From Henricia sp. BOLD:AAB3569 (lineage: Eukaryota; Echinodermata; Asteroidea; Spinulosida; Echinasteridae), in the NCBI GenBank assembly GCA_037783545.1, contig JBBELK010000164.1, positions 1,054,001 to 1,118,000 of the forward strand: a DNA stretch of 64,000 bases, given 5' to 3'. The notes below the pieces were generated by a model. The model worked only from the letters and a program-made list of their open reading frames with translations. It did not search any database and was not told where the DNA came from. This document shows positions 53,901 through 64,000 of this stretch, in pieces. The number at the start of each line of letters is the position of its first letter. Positions within the stretch are counted from its first letter, which is position 1. The position numbers and the translations under genes were made by a program.

Positions 53901-56900
53901 ATGGCCAAACGAAAGGTTCAATTGTATCCAAGGTCTCATCTTGAGATGTATCTACTCTGCAATTTTCACATGCATTTAGCTTAGCCACAATGTCACTGAA
54001 AATCTCAAGTCGTTTACTGCAAAGACGCACTTGAGAAAATGTCAAATTATGTTTTATTCTCTGTCCATCTGAGAGATATTAAATGTGTAAGTATAGCTTT
54101 TGTGTGTTTGACCTGAACAGTGTCTGGTGCACTGACGTACTTCCTTTCACATGTACATTTAAAATCCACTTCACCAGACTAAATTGTTGTTGCTATGTGG
54201 TGCACGCAGCATGTGTGAAGTACAAAATCAACACCGTGTTCAGCGTAGGACAGAATGGCATAAGGCGACCAGACTGTTGGCTGCTAGGCAATGGCGTGCA
54301 CCACGTAGCAACAAAAGCGTAGTATGCGACTTTCTAAACTGCACCTCCATTTGAAAGTGAAGAATAATTTCGGGATGCTCAACGACGGATCGATACCTTT
54401 AGTATTGATTTGGATCCATACCTTATTGGAAAACTAATGGCTTTGGCAACCCGACAAAAGTATCGATTGTTAATAAATTGTATGTTTCAACGAGCATCCG
54501 ACCCTGGACATGTACAAGCAATTAATATACCTTCAACGCAAGGAAACGATTATTTCTGCACGGCAGCACAATAAGTCAATGCCACCATATAAAAACAAGA
54601 ATGCCCAGTAAAAGATGAAGTTATATGCAGATACTGGTTTGAACTCAAGATTAAATCCAGATCACGAATCACCTTGTACAAACATTGCTCCATTGGCACG
54701 CACGGCCCAATTCATTGTTATATTTAGAAGCGAAATACCCAATCCTATTCGATCTATACTAATAGCAACAAAAGAAACGCAAAATATTGCTCCACTTTTT
54801 GATCATGAGAAGGCAGTCAATCTGAGAGTGGGAAATTTCAGCACACAAGATTTGTGCAGTTACGCATAATGCATATGAAGCTGTTGTACAAATATTTCGA
54901 GGTCAACTTAAAGGAAGGGGGACAACGCTCGACTGTTTGAAGTTATCGAAAGATGGCGACTTACATGAAGCGTACAGAGTTAGGCAACCCTTTGCAAGTG
55001 TTGTACCTTCCTTTAATTACAAAAGAAATTCTCAAATTTTGATTAAACTGATTCATTTTGTTGCTCGATATACATCATGTCACACTAAAAAGACGTCAAG
55101 CAGAAAACTATATTTTAATGAAATAGTTCGGCCTGAATTTCAATTTCGAATTGAAATCGCTGGAACTTAAAGGTACATCATGCCATTCTGCCTTGATATC
55201 GCTGGAATAATAGTGTACTTTAAATCCATAATTTTTTTGAAATTTTACGACAGTGTTAATGTTACGTATACGCAATTAGGCTGCAGATTCAGTCAACCCA
55301 AAACTACATTGTGCTTGCGAAAGCTGTATAGACTTGTTCCATAATAAAGATTTATTTTTCAAAATCGAGCCGCCAAACCGCTGGCGCCACTTAGATGCTG
55401 GTACCGCGTACTACGTAAACAAGTAGGACATGAACAAAAGTTGGCAGCGTGCCAGCCATGATCTTTTCATTGGCGGGTAAATGTCGCGATAATAAGAGAC
55501 TAGCACCTTAGGATGAACATGTGCATGGTTCTATATAAACTCCACTAGGCCTATATGCACCACTATATAACCGCCAAACGAAATATTTGGAAGGAACACT
55601 TATGTGAATAGTCCTTGTCTACTTTTGACTATCTTTTAATTTTATGGCATCGTACACACGTGACCTAGGCCTATATTTTAAGAAGAATATATTTTAAAAA
55701 AATTTAAAAAGAGTAAAATTGTCTTCAATCAACGTGGGGGAACAAATTGCAACTGGAAACTGAATTAAGAAGCGAGCTATACAATCAATTTTTGGTTCAC
55801 GCGAACACTGATTAATCAACTAGTCCTGGAAAATAAATTGAATTTTCTTTTCGCGCCACTAGAGAGCGCAAAATGCGTTCTGGTGTGTGGCAAACAGCCA
55901 AAACAAAATGTCCCCCATTTGAAACGTTCGGCAGGCATATTCACCCAACCCAAACCACATATTTGTATGCAGAATACAATTTACCCTACTTAATATTTAA
56001 TTGAAGTCATTTAGGCGATGCATTATTTTGCTGAAGCGCTGCAATTGTGGTTGTGTATTATTTCTTTCATGCGGGATAATTTCAGCGAAACACTGATGCG
56101 TCTATCATTCGCGTATACGTCACGATACCCAATTAAAACAAAACCATGAAACCATTTCTGCAAAATGTATGTCTTTGAATTCCCCAGTCCTTTTGTAATT
56201 GTCGATTTGGTTTGGTTTTCTTTGTGATGGACAAAACTAGAATTCCCATACAGGAACCAGTACAAAAATATTGAGAAAGCTGACGACAATATTATGCAGC
56301 AACATACAATGTATACTATATAGTATTATGTGCGGCAAAGAAAAGCTTTGCAACTAAAATCTCATTTAATTACAACAGCGTATAGGTTGTGAACCACCTT
56401 TCCGTCAATATGCTAATAATGCCTGTAAATGTGATCGTCTGTCAGTTTGACATATTGAGGCAAAAACGAAATTGACAAGCACTTATCTTATTGTGTGAAA
56501 TATGCTTCAAGAACAAGTACATGATGTACATTTATTTACATTGCAGTGTTAACAAATGGGCGGCAATTATATTTATAATAATAGATTTTGTTCGCGTATA
56601 TTACAAACAATACAGCACAATTGTGACACACGGACTTCCCTTTATATACATGTACCTCAATACGCCCTGAACATCAATTCCCCCTGAGAACATGAACTTA
56701 AGCAATTCCTTTAAAATTGCTATGATGTTTGAGACACAATGGGGGAACAATGGAAAGCGCGACCTGGCCTTCTGCCACAAGTCATGTGCACCAAATGTAT
56801 ACAATGTTGTAATTGTTGGTATGGATTGGAGGGCACATGCCTAATTATGCATGCCTAATTATGATCTTTAAAGGCACAGACTCGTCAGCAATGCGCGCGC

Positions 56901-58231
56901 GCCAAATTCGTGCCACGAAATACGCAGCTCAATAGCAAAGGCATGGAGCTGCGTATTTCGTGGCACGAATTTGGTGCGCGCGCATTGCTGACGAGCCAGT
57001 GCCTTAAAGACTACATTTACAACTTGCCAGAACGAAGTGATGTCGATAATTAAAATGGTACTTTTTCTACAGAAGATTGATTAAAGATAGTATACATGAT
57101 TGGTAAACTGTTACAAATAGTTTTATCCCCCTGTGTGATTGAAGATATGCATGATTAAAACCAACCTGAGCAAAAACCAGCTCCGTACGTCGTCTAACTT
57201 TTGAATAAACAGTCAAAAAAGGGTTTGCAGTCATTTCGCCCCAAAACCACTTCGCCCTGAACCATTTTGCCCTGAACCACGGCCTGTGCACGCACGAAGT
57301 GACTTGGGGCGAAATGGCACTCGGGCGAAGTGGTTTGGGGCGAATTGATTTTTCGTCTCATGAGACGAAAACTAATTTGCGCGCGCCAAATTCGTGCCAC
57401 GAAATATGCTGCTCCATAGCAAAGACATGGAGCTGCGTATTTCGTGGCACAAATTTGGCGCGCGCGCATTGCTGACGAGCCTGTGCCTTTAAACAGCAAA
57501 TTGCCTTCTCGTGTAGACGATATGATATCTACTGTGTATACGGCGCAGCTAATTAGTTTATACGGTATAGCGATCTCGTTTAAATTGCATTTCTAGGTCA
57601 TTTAAAGGAGACAGCTCAGCTGTGTCCTTTTAATCAAATAGGACGTCGTTTAAAGGCACATGACTGTTTGCTATGACTGCCTATTTTGTGGCACGAATTT
57701 GGCCTCACGCGCGCACTGACGAGCGCATGAGTATCGCACAGGATAGATATGCGCACCATATAGCCTAAGATGCCATTATCATAATCGTCATCATCCCATT
57801 CGGAAAGAATTTAGAAGTTGATCATGGTTTTAGAACCTCTGTGCGAACCATACAGACCTAAAACAGGTTGAAAACCTTTTAGGTGTTTTCTCACAAAATC
57901 TTAAAATTTTCTCACTTCTAAATTAGGGTTTTGCCATCTAATCTGCACCTACCGATGCTTGATGAGTCATTTTAAAGAAAACAAAATATGATCAACTTTT
58001 AAATTCTTACCTCCCGTTCTATATGATTTCTATCCCGTTTTTTATCCCGTTTTCTATCCCGTTTTCTATCCCGTTTTCTATCCCGTTTGTTATCCCGTTT
58101 AAACGCATGCAAACTCATGCAAACGAAAATACAAGTAAACGTGTTAAAATCTTACCTTGACCGTTTGTGCTGATGGTGGATGCCACTAAAACTAACAACG
58201 CAAAAAGCCGTTTTCCAACAGTCTGAAACAT
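47511..58231 (-). CDS. Receptor gene H: WSC, two CCP, Thr/Pro stalk, TM, multi-tyrosine tail
   Basis: Six exons, about 513 residues: 58156-58231 (signal peptide, core FALLVLVAST), 52152-52499 (WSC), 51279-51632 (two CCP), 50768-50983 (stalk), 48334-48430 (TM) and 47511-47961 (tail, TGA). Phases are 1, 1, 1, 1 and 2. WSC spans 27-141, CCPs 143-259, stalk 261-331, TM 333-363 (LIIIIAVSLALFIFVVSLAVI), tail 365-513. WSC domains are putative carbohydrate-binding modules, known from fungal Wsc sensors, Kremen and polycystin-1. It is the most complex ectodomain in the cluster. The first intron is 5.7 kb. Confidence 0.87.
48138..48182. repeat. C homopolymer tract in gene H TM-tail intron
   Basis: Over 40 nearly uninterrupted C (three T). 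Length is likely unstable and prone to assembly error. Confidence 0.8.
49694..49870. mobile_element. Hairpin MITE in gene H TM-stalk intron
   Basis: TGTCAAATAATGCCG pairs with CGGCATTATTTGAC; the inner arms are GCGTGCGCGTTGTGTGTGTC and an imperfect complement. Confidence 0.65.
50435..50740. mobile_element. Inverted-repeat element next to gene H stalk exon
   Basis: CACCAATCCGGTAACTAAGG and the imperfect complement; CATCCGCCATAGCTGGGGGG also pairs. It ends about 28 bp from the stalk donor. Confidence 0.62.
50768..50983 (-). CDS. Gene H Thr/Pro stalk exon
   Basis: 71 codons with a degenerate repeat of about 9-10 residues: QPTEIEPTDG, QPTKIDPTEN, QATVE, QPTEIQ. No cysteines. It is likely O-glycosylated. 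Donor AACG|GTAAGG. Confidence 0.85.
51279..51632 (-). CDS. Gene H exon encoding two CCP domains
   Basis: The first CCP runs CLPFDTPP, ISCQPGFF, LTCLPLGEW, PSCLP. The second runs VCAPPEVPPG, FDCDV, LTCMEGRWH, GTC. Both keep the tryptophan. Unlike genes A-F, two modules sit in one exon without an intervening intron. It has several sequons (NAT, NIS, NAS, NLT). Confidence 0.9.
51789..52032. mobile_element. Inverted-repeat element between WSC and CCP exons
   Basis: Left GGAGGTTTCGGTCGCATACG, right GTGCACACCGAAACCTAACT, imperfectly complementary over about 60 bp. Confidence 0.45.
52152..52499 (-). CDS. Gene H WSC-domain exon
   Basis: The order of WSC hallmarks is YLGCFYD, CVNICSRLNFIYAGVQ, QCFCGD, EDLCKSNCSGDPTQSCG and MEIYEI. 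There are twelve cysteines; four of them lie in an insertion (SCSDFRSLCNNYCSSDFSYC) not usual for the family. The acceptor is a tandem CAGCAG, which could include or drop one residue. Confidence 0.9.
52500..56871. other. Gene H intron 1, left part
   Basis: No coding exon found between the WSC exon and the signal peptide; only the dispersed repeat at 54186-54316. Plus-strand frames of 77-84 codons at 54615-55170 have no domain and no homologue elsewhere in the window. Confidence 0.5.
54186..54316. mobile_element. Dispersed repeat with GTTGCTATGTGGTGCACG ends
   Basis: The right end CGTGCACCACGTAGCAACAA is the inverted match. A related end occurs at 31196-31222. Confidence 0.5.
56872..57003. 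mobile_element. AGGCACAGA hairpin MITE in gene H intron 1
   Basis: Same family; TTAA on each side, with one terminal base lost on the right. A left-truncated relative follows at 57379-57488. Confidence 0.78.
57085..57380. repeat. Second copy of the GGGCGAA composite repeat
   Basis: Same order of blocks as 24705-25060, with fewer minisatellite units. The 5' block alone also occurs at 28065-28275 (twice) and 43366-43470. Confidence 0.65.
57379..57488. mobile_element. Left-truncated AGGCACAGG hairpin element
   Basis: It lacks the left end and abuts a GGGCGAA-type repeat; the right end GTGCCT-TTAA is intact. A further remnant lies at about 57652-57725. Confidence 0.65.
58017..58100. repeat. CTATCCCGTTTT minisatellite near gene H start
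   Basis: About six units of TCTATCCCGTTTT with minor variation, 56 bp into intron 1 from the signal-peptide donor. Confidence 0.75.
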
Positions 58232-61200
58232 GGTTCTTCTGTTTTCTGCCGCAACTGTACACAGAAATACCACCAGCTCCTACCGACTTCAAACCGGGGT
58301 GTCGCCGGGACGAAACATCAGTCCTTTCCGCTGCAGACGATTTTATGCAGGCGGAAAATCAAGTTTATCGTCTGCCAACTTATGTTACAAATGGTACGTC
58401 TCGTATTTCCGGTGTTTCTTCAAAATTTCAAAACTTTCTCACTTTTGGGACTGCAGACGAACGTGGTTTTTTAAAAAGGCGGGAATTCGGATTTGGAGAT
58501 GGTAAATATCGTTCTCCATTACAATCCACAGGTTGGCACTGCGAGTACGCGTTGCTTCTTCACAATTTCAAAATCGATATGGCAGAAAGCTGCGTAAAAC
58601 AGCAGCCCTGACCGTAGAAAAATCCATACAATGTTCGCCTGTACTCTACACGGTTGCCATTTTCATTCTGCCCGCTGGAACAAAATTGAAACCGACAAGG
58701 CCTTGGTCATAGTGAAGGAATAAAAGCAACGGTGTGAAGTGTTGCAGTGTGATGCCGTGCGTAGTGTTGGAGGACAGACTATTATTATTATTTCATGACA
58801 CACTACTATACCGCGTCCGTTTTGTTGACATGGCAATATGAATTACAAACGAGTAGATGATATCGACGATAGCGCGCCATCATTCGGCGAACACCAGTAT
58901 GGTCGAAACTACACGGTTTTATCGTTAACTCATGTGCTCTGTAATAAACTACACGTTTAAATGTCCCTGAATTAATTTGTTTAAACTAGACTATTAAAAA
59001 TCGCAGTGACTAGCTACTAACTATGAACATCTAACAATGGAAATTGGGCACACACCATTGTTACTAACAATGGGGTTACAATGAACATGTACATGTTTTT
59101 GCTCATAGTGACTGGCGTGGAATGATATTCTAAATGTTTCCTGAAGAGTATATTCTGAAAAATATTGTCCCCTCTCTATGATATCCGGCCGGCTTGACAG
59201 CCATTCCGATCCGTTCTGTATCCCCAATTAGTTTGCACGGGGTGGACACATTCCACACACCAGCAGAAAAAAAGAATTAATTTGCCCAAGCAATCAAAAC
59301 AGAAGTATGCAATAGGCTTTCTGATCTTCAAATTCTACTGACAATGAGGACAGATATGTACTGGTACATAGATGTACCAGTAAATTTGAAGAGAATAACA
59401 TACATCATTTTAATAGTGACAATTGACTATACAGGACAAACACACGCCGGTCTGCCTATGTCACGAATTCCAAGCCACAAGTGCTGCGTTTAATAATTTA
59501 TTGAAATGATATGCGTATATACACTCCTTCATCTGCATAATTCACGGTTCACTGCAAAGGCGAGTTCGGTTTAACAAAATGTCCATTGCAAAATAGCGTT
59601 GACGCCCCGCGTAAGAATTTATCTTTGACATAGGCGTGACACACGTTACCACAATGGACGCCGACTTTTTACCTCATTCAAATGGCACGAATTTCGCAGA
59701 CTAATCGATAATTTGATATCGTAGGAACAGATGCTATTTTAATTGAATATGCAAATTAGTGCCTAAAGTGGGCGGGGCCGTCTCAATAGCGAGATAATCA
59801 TTTTTTTAAATCGATAACATTTCATTAATTTTTAAATGACTCAGCAGAGTACACACCCAAAGGATCCGTTTAAAGGCCCAGTGGATCATTTGCAATGACC
59901 CCAAAAAGTAATCGACGAGATTACAGGGGAAAAGTTCTGAAAGTAAAGATTTAATTAATAGCAACTTCCCAATGAAAGGTTTTCGCTCAAAATGATATAA
60001 TTTTACCAGAAAATAATCTGTAAAGATGAAATTATTTAGATCGTTTGCAAACGATTTACTTATTTTTGGTTCGCATCTACGCGTTCCAAAATGCATGGGC
60101 GCTGTGTACTGTGTGCGTGTTACAACGCGATGCATTTTTATGGATCGCGCGCACACGCAGTATGTCACAGAGTGCATGACGCAAGCCACATATAGTATCC
60201 GATCAACTGAGAACGAATATTTGAAACACCCCGCCAAGACCAGGAAAATGCATATGGATTTTCATGATTTTTTAAAACGTGGTACATTTGACAAAGCTGA
60301 AATTTCTTTGGATGAGTTTGTTGATGTCTTTCTTATGATTTATAATGGTTTTATTCGCAGAATCGCTCAAAAACAGATCATCTACAGGGCCTTTAAAATA
60401 CGATGCACAAAAGTAAAATGATAGAAAATAAAAAAAGTACTTATTGTTAAACGATATTTTCCTTTATAACGTTAAATAGATGGTCTAATCGAAAATCAAC
60501 AATCTTGACTTAAAACGTCTGAACTTTTGTCCTAATTACATTTATACATTTTGTACGAACATTCTGGATATAATAAATGTCTTCATGTGATTATTTACAC
60601 CCGAAAAGAAACCCATCGAATCAGTGTCAATTTCAAACTTTTAAAACTCATTTCATATAGCAAAAGTAAAACTGTTTAGAAAAATACATTGTTTGGAAAA
60701 TTCCGTATTTATACATGAAATTACTTAATTTACAAATTCCTGTACTTGATGTTTTGAAAAGGTTTTCTGCTATTTACAAACGAAAAAAATGCACAATTTT
60801 AAAAGTCGTTTCGTGTGGTACAGTCGATTTCATTCAAGTTTCAATAATGCGTAATATATTGATTACAAAAGTAAGATTACCTGTTTAAAATGCCCTCAAA
60901 ACAAACAAAAACTAAAAAAGAAGGGAAAAAAGAAAATCCATCTTTGTCTTGTTCCCCATAGTACGTGTGGGTACGATCAGTGCATCTAGTTCTGCGCGTA
61001 TAATCTACCGTTGAGAATCACTGTCCACGCTGCGCGCCCTCTTGATAGCGCAACGCCTTTGCCATTGTGACACACACAATGAACAGTTTCAAAACGGGAC
61101 CAAACTATTTTTTTCTGCAAGCCTCGCTGCGTTGATTTTAATAGGGAAAAAGGGAAGATGGCCGCACCGTGATAAAGGTCTATTGTCATCTCGGTGTATC

Positions 61201-61383
61201 CAGACGGTTTTTAATGAAAAGTAAAGTCATTTCCGAGAAAATGTGACTATAGCATGACAGTGCGACATGTGATCTCAACATATTTTTCGGCAATTGAATC
61301 GTGTCCTTTTCCTCTGGCAGATCATACTAAAAACCATTTGCAGCGGATTGTGGGCGCAACGAGTTTATACTTTCAGTAAATGT
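58232..61383. other. Intergenic between genes H and I
   Basis: No exon recognised. An open frame of 131 codons on the plus strand at 60026-60421 overlaps an equally long one on the minus strand and has no domain features. Confidence 0.5.
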
Positions 61384-64000
61384 TCACAGCCTGGTTGCAG
61401 AAGTTTTAGTGGGATCGGCAAAGAATGACTTTTCATTGGTTTCCGAGTCGAGAGTTTCCGAAGACCCCCTTCGCCTGCTCTTATCGACTTGTGCGTACAT
61501 GGCTTTTGTCAGGTCGTTCGGGTTGACTACCGTGTTATCTTCGTTCGACACGTTGTCTTCGTCATCTTCGTAATCGGCTAGAGTCGTTCGCTGGTACAGG
61601 CTGCTCGGCCGACTCCAGCCCACAAGATCCTTGGTTCCCTTGCCGTTCTGCTTCGGGCGATGCCGGTAACTATTCGTGGACGAGTTTCCTGCGGAGTTCG
61701 GCGCGTGTTCGGACGTGACGTACACGTTTCCCGAATCCTGCCGATCGTACCCCGAATTGCCGTTCGGTAGAGCCGCGTCTGAGTTCGCGTAAATTGGACT
61801 CGGTGGGCTAGGTTCTGCTTCGTTTTGATAGATTGGATCCTCTGCGAACGTGGACAAACCAGGCTGGAATTGGTGTTCGAAATCGGCGTTCGGCGACGGG
61901 ATTCCGTTCGTAGGCGAGATAACATCGGGCATGTCAATCTTTGATTCTTCATCTCCATGGAAACCTTTGTTAATGAAAGTCACCTGTGCTTGTTCGGGTT
62001 TTAGGCTAATATCACGCCCACCATTTCCCGTTCGGTTCCTAAACGTATAAGAAAGAGAGAGGATAAAAATCAAGGTTGAAAACGAGACACGTTTAGATTC
62101 GTTTGAAAGTACAAACGATCGAGCGACACTGCTTGACACTAAAACACCTACTTTGTGAATGATGTTCTTTGGCGTCCGATCAATTAACAGACCCTTGAAA
62201 AGTACGGGAAAGAATTCCGTTTACTGGTCGCCACTTATTTTCCTTAAAATGACTAAATAACCACCAAAACATGTTAATATTTTTAAGGAAAGTGAAAAAC
62301 ATTCAACAATTTCCTTGAAAATACTTGAAGGGCCCATGAAATGCTCAATAACTTTATGCACAGTTTTTGCTGCATATGAAGGATTACTTGTGTATAGAAA
62401 GACTGCTGCAGTTTCCAGCCTTATTTTATTTTTTTTTTTGCAACAGGCAACATGTAAAACCAACCTAAACCGTCATGGGTTACAAAAGTTTCAGCAAGTT
62501 GGAGAAAATTGTGGAAACTTTTGTGCACAGTTTGATGAGATTTTCCTGTGTTTTCCTAATGTGACATCACCACTTTGCTCATGCATATGTAAATTTGCAT
62601 TTAGCATAACAATCAAAAACCTTTTTTCACCTCAAAAACAACTTCCAAGTAGGGTTTTTATGATTGTAAATTAATGGACTGGTACCATAGCACAGATTTC
62701 ATTGATAAAAACACCATTTCAGGCCCTTGAAACCTTTTTTTCTGCCCTGTTCCCGTGGTGACCAGTGAATGGAATTTATACCAAAGTACGATTTTAGGTG
62801 AAATTCATTCGAGTGTTGCGTACAATCATCAGTTGCCTTCCCGACAACCACAGGAAATAAACTTTCAGTACCCGAGGCCTTTATTGAGAAACTCAAGTGA
62901 AGCGAGCAAAATGCAATAAATACTGAAAAAGCAAAGCCGAGCACAATAGACGCATTCTTTACTTAGTAAGTTCAACCAAAATCGAAAAAGGGTAAAACTT
63001 ATCGGATCCTTTCAGTGGTCAGTGAAGCGAAAACATCTGAAGAATAGAGTACTAAAGTAAAAACGTGACCCTTTGTGTTGTTCCAAGGTTACTGGGTCTA
63101 CACTACAACCTGTGAACGTTTCCCTGTGGTTTAATAATTAATGTTTTAGATTATCGGCGAATGTTTAGACCCAGTTATCCTGGCAACTGACGTCACACTA
63201 TAGGAGAACCTCTCGACAGGAACTTTGGTTTCTTTTAGGTAATCCTTCGGGCTCCGACTGGTTTCATTTTTTATTTATATATACACTGGGCAGGAGTATA
63301 GACGCCCCATGTAAATTATTTATGTAACGAGAAATGAAATAAATAAATAAATAAAATGACTTGCATGAATGTGTAAATGACATCACATGTATCTGAATAC
63401 AGTGAAACCTGCTATTAAGGCCACCTTGATAAACAGGCCACCTGCATATAGTGGCCACCCACCTTTGGTCCCAAATGCCATGTGTATAATGCTTAAGAAA
63501 CCTCTATAAAGAGGCCACCTCTTTATAGTGGCCAGTTTTTGTTTTTTTTACTATAGACAAGTTTCACTGTATTTTACGTCTTACCAAACTAGGTTTTCCT
63601 TTTTTCCTGTTCACTTACCTTCTTTGGCAAAGACAAATGGCGACTAGGCAGACGATAAGCAGGAAAAATAGCACAGCCGAACCGCCGATAATGTACGGTA
63701 GGAAATCTGGCGGGAAGAATAAAAAATAGGTCTAACTTTTAAACGAACTTCACTTCGTGAACACTTATTTTACCGACTTCTTTGAATGCATTATCGGTCT
63801 TTGTGAAGCATAGTGAATATATGAATTTCTAACGGGAAATATAATTGGGGTACAGCCTTGTCCCTGTAGGCCTACAGCACAAAATAATTTGTTTTTAAAT
63901 GTTTACCTGTAATTGTGCTTGGAGGCAAGGTCGCTGGAGTCTCCACGTCGGCTAATGTCGTCGTCTCCACTACGGGATCTGGGGAAGTAGCTGCCAACAG
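61384..64000 (-). CDS. Receptor gene I, partial: stalk, TM, long tyrosine tail
   Basis: Exons: 63907 to beyond 64000 (Thr/Pro stalk, cut by the window edge), 63619-63706 (TM, IIGGSAVLFFLLIVCLVAI) and 61384-62038 (tail, TGA). Phases are 1 and 2. The 5' part (signal peptide and ectodomain) is off the window. The 217-residue tail contains DPIYQNEAEP, SPIYANSDA, GNVYVTS, SSLYQRTTL, LADYEDDED and KAMYAQVDK. YQNE and YANS fit pYxN. YAQVDK closely parallels YAEVDK of gene A, suggesting distant common origin of the A and I tails. Confidence 0.85.
63400..63569. mobile_element. 170-bp MITE with TA target duplication
   Basis: CAGTGAAAC at the left and GTTTCACTG at the right, flanked by TA at 63398-63399 and 63570-63571. 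The interior has GAGGCCACCTCTTTATAGTG. TA target and ends fit Tc1/mariner-pogo-type MITEs (inferred). In gene I TM-tail intron. Confidence 0.72.

Noticed and set aside
58180-58611. Plus-strand frame of 143 codons
   Set aside because: Overlaps gene H's signal-peptide exon antisense and continues into its promoter region; no recognisable features.
60026-60421. Plus-strand frame of 131 codons between genes H and I
   Set aside because: An opposite-strand frame of 143 codons overlaps it; no domain, signal or splice logic links it to the cluster.

Overview
The window is eukaryotic and almost certainly metazoan. Every recognisable gene is split by GT-AG introns, introns outnumber coding bases by far, and short inverted-repeat transposons and SINEs lie between and inside the genes. 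The protein families (CCP/sushi, WSC, tyrosine-rich receptor tails), the crowd of small foldback elements and the recurring palindrome TAGGCCTA suggest a marine invertebrate. An echinoderm or other non-vertebrate deuterostome is plausible, but the species cannot be fixed from this sequence.

Nine type I membrane-receptor genes, here called A to I, lie in tandem, all on the minus strand. They were assembled by reading splice sites and checking that phases match. Each starts with a signal-peptide exon ending in phase 1. The extracellular exons are all phase 1-1. One transmembrane (TM) exon goes from phase 1 to phase 2, and the last exon carries the whole cytoplasmic tail. A to F have a single CCP domain. 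G has a mucin-like, N-glycosylated stalk that includes five near-identical small exons. H has WSC-CCP-CCP plus a Thr/Pro stalk. I is cut by the right edge (stalk, TM and tail only). The tails are unrelated or only distantly related, but most carry tyrosine motifs. pYxN (Grb2-SH2 type) occurs in A, D, E, F and I, and YAxV/I (ITIM-like) in A and I.

Layout: 1-4186 repeats only; A 4187-7935; B 10441/10666-12518, with up to three tail exons; C 14395-17927; D 19899-21623; E 23294-25527; F 29151-36378, whose first intron holds a 2.7-kb foldback of 160-bp tandem repeats; G 39086-44874; H 47511-58231; I 61384 to beyond 64000. B, C and D share signal peptide, CCP and an upstream block. D and E share TM and tail. 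D is therefore a chimera made by a tandem duplication with breakpoints in the TM-CCP intron; the junction is visible near 20,750. Insertions present in one duplicate and absent from the other order the later events.

My reading is a rapidly evolving cluster of paired-receptor-like genes: similar or swapped ectodomains joined through phase-compatible introns to different signalling tails, as in immune or allorecognition receptor clusters. The gene structures are read from sequence; the function is inferred.
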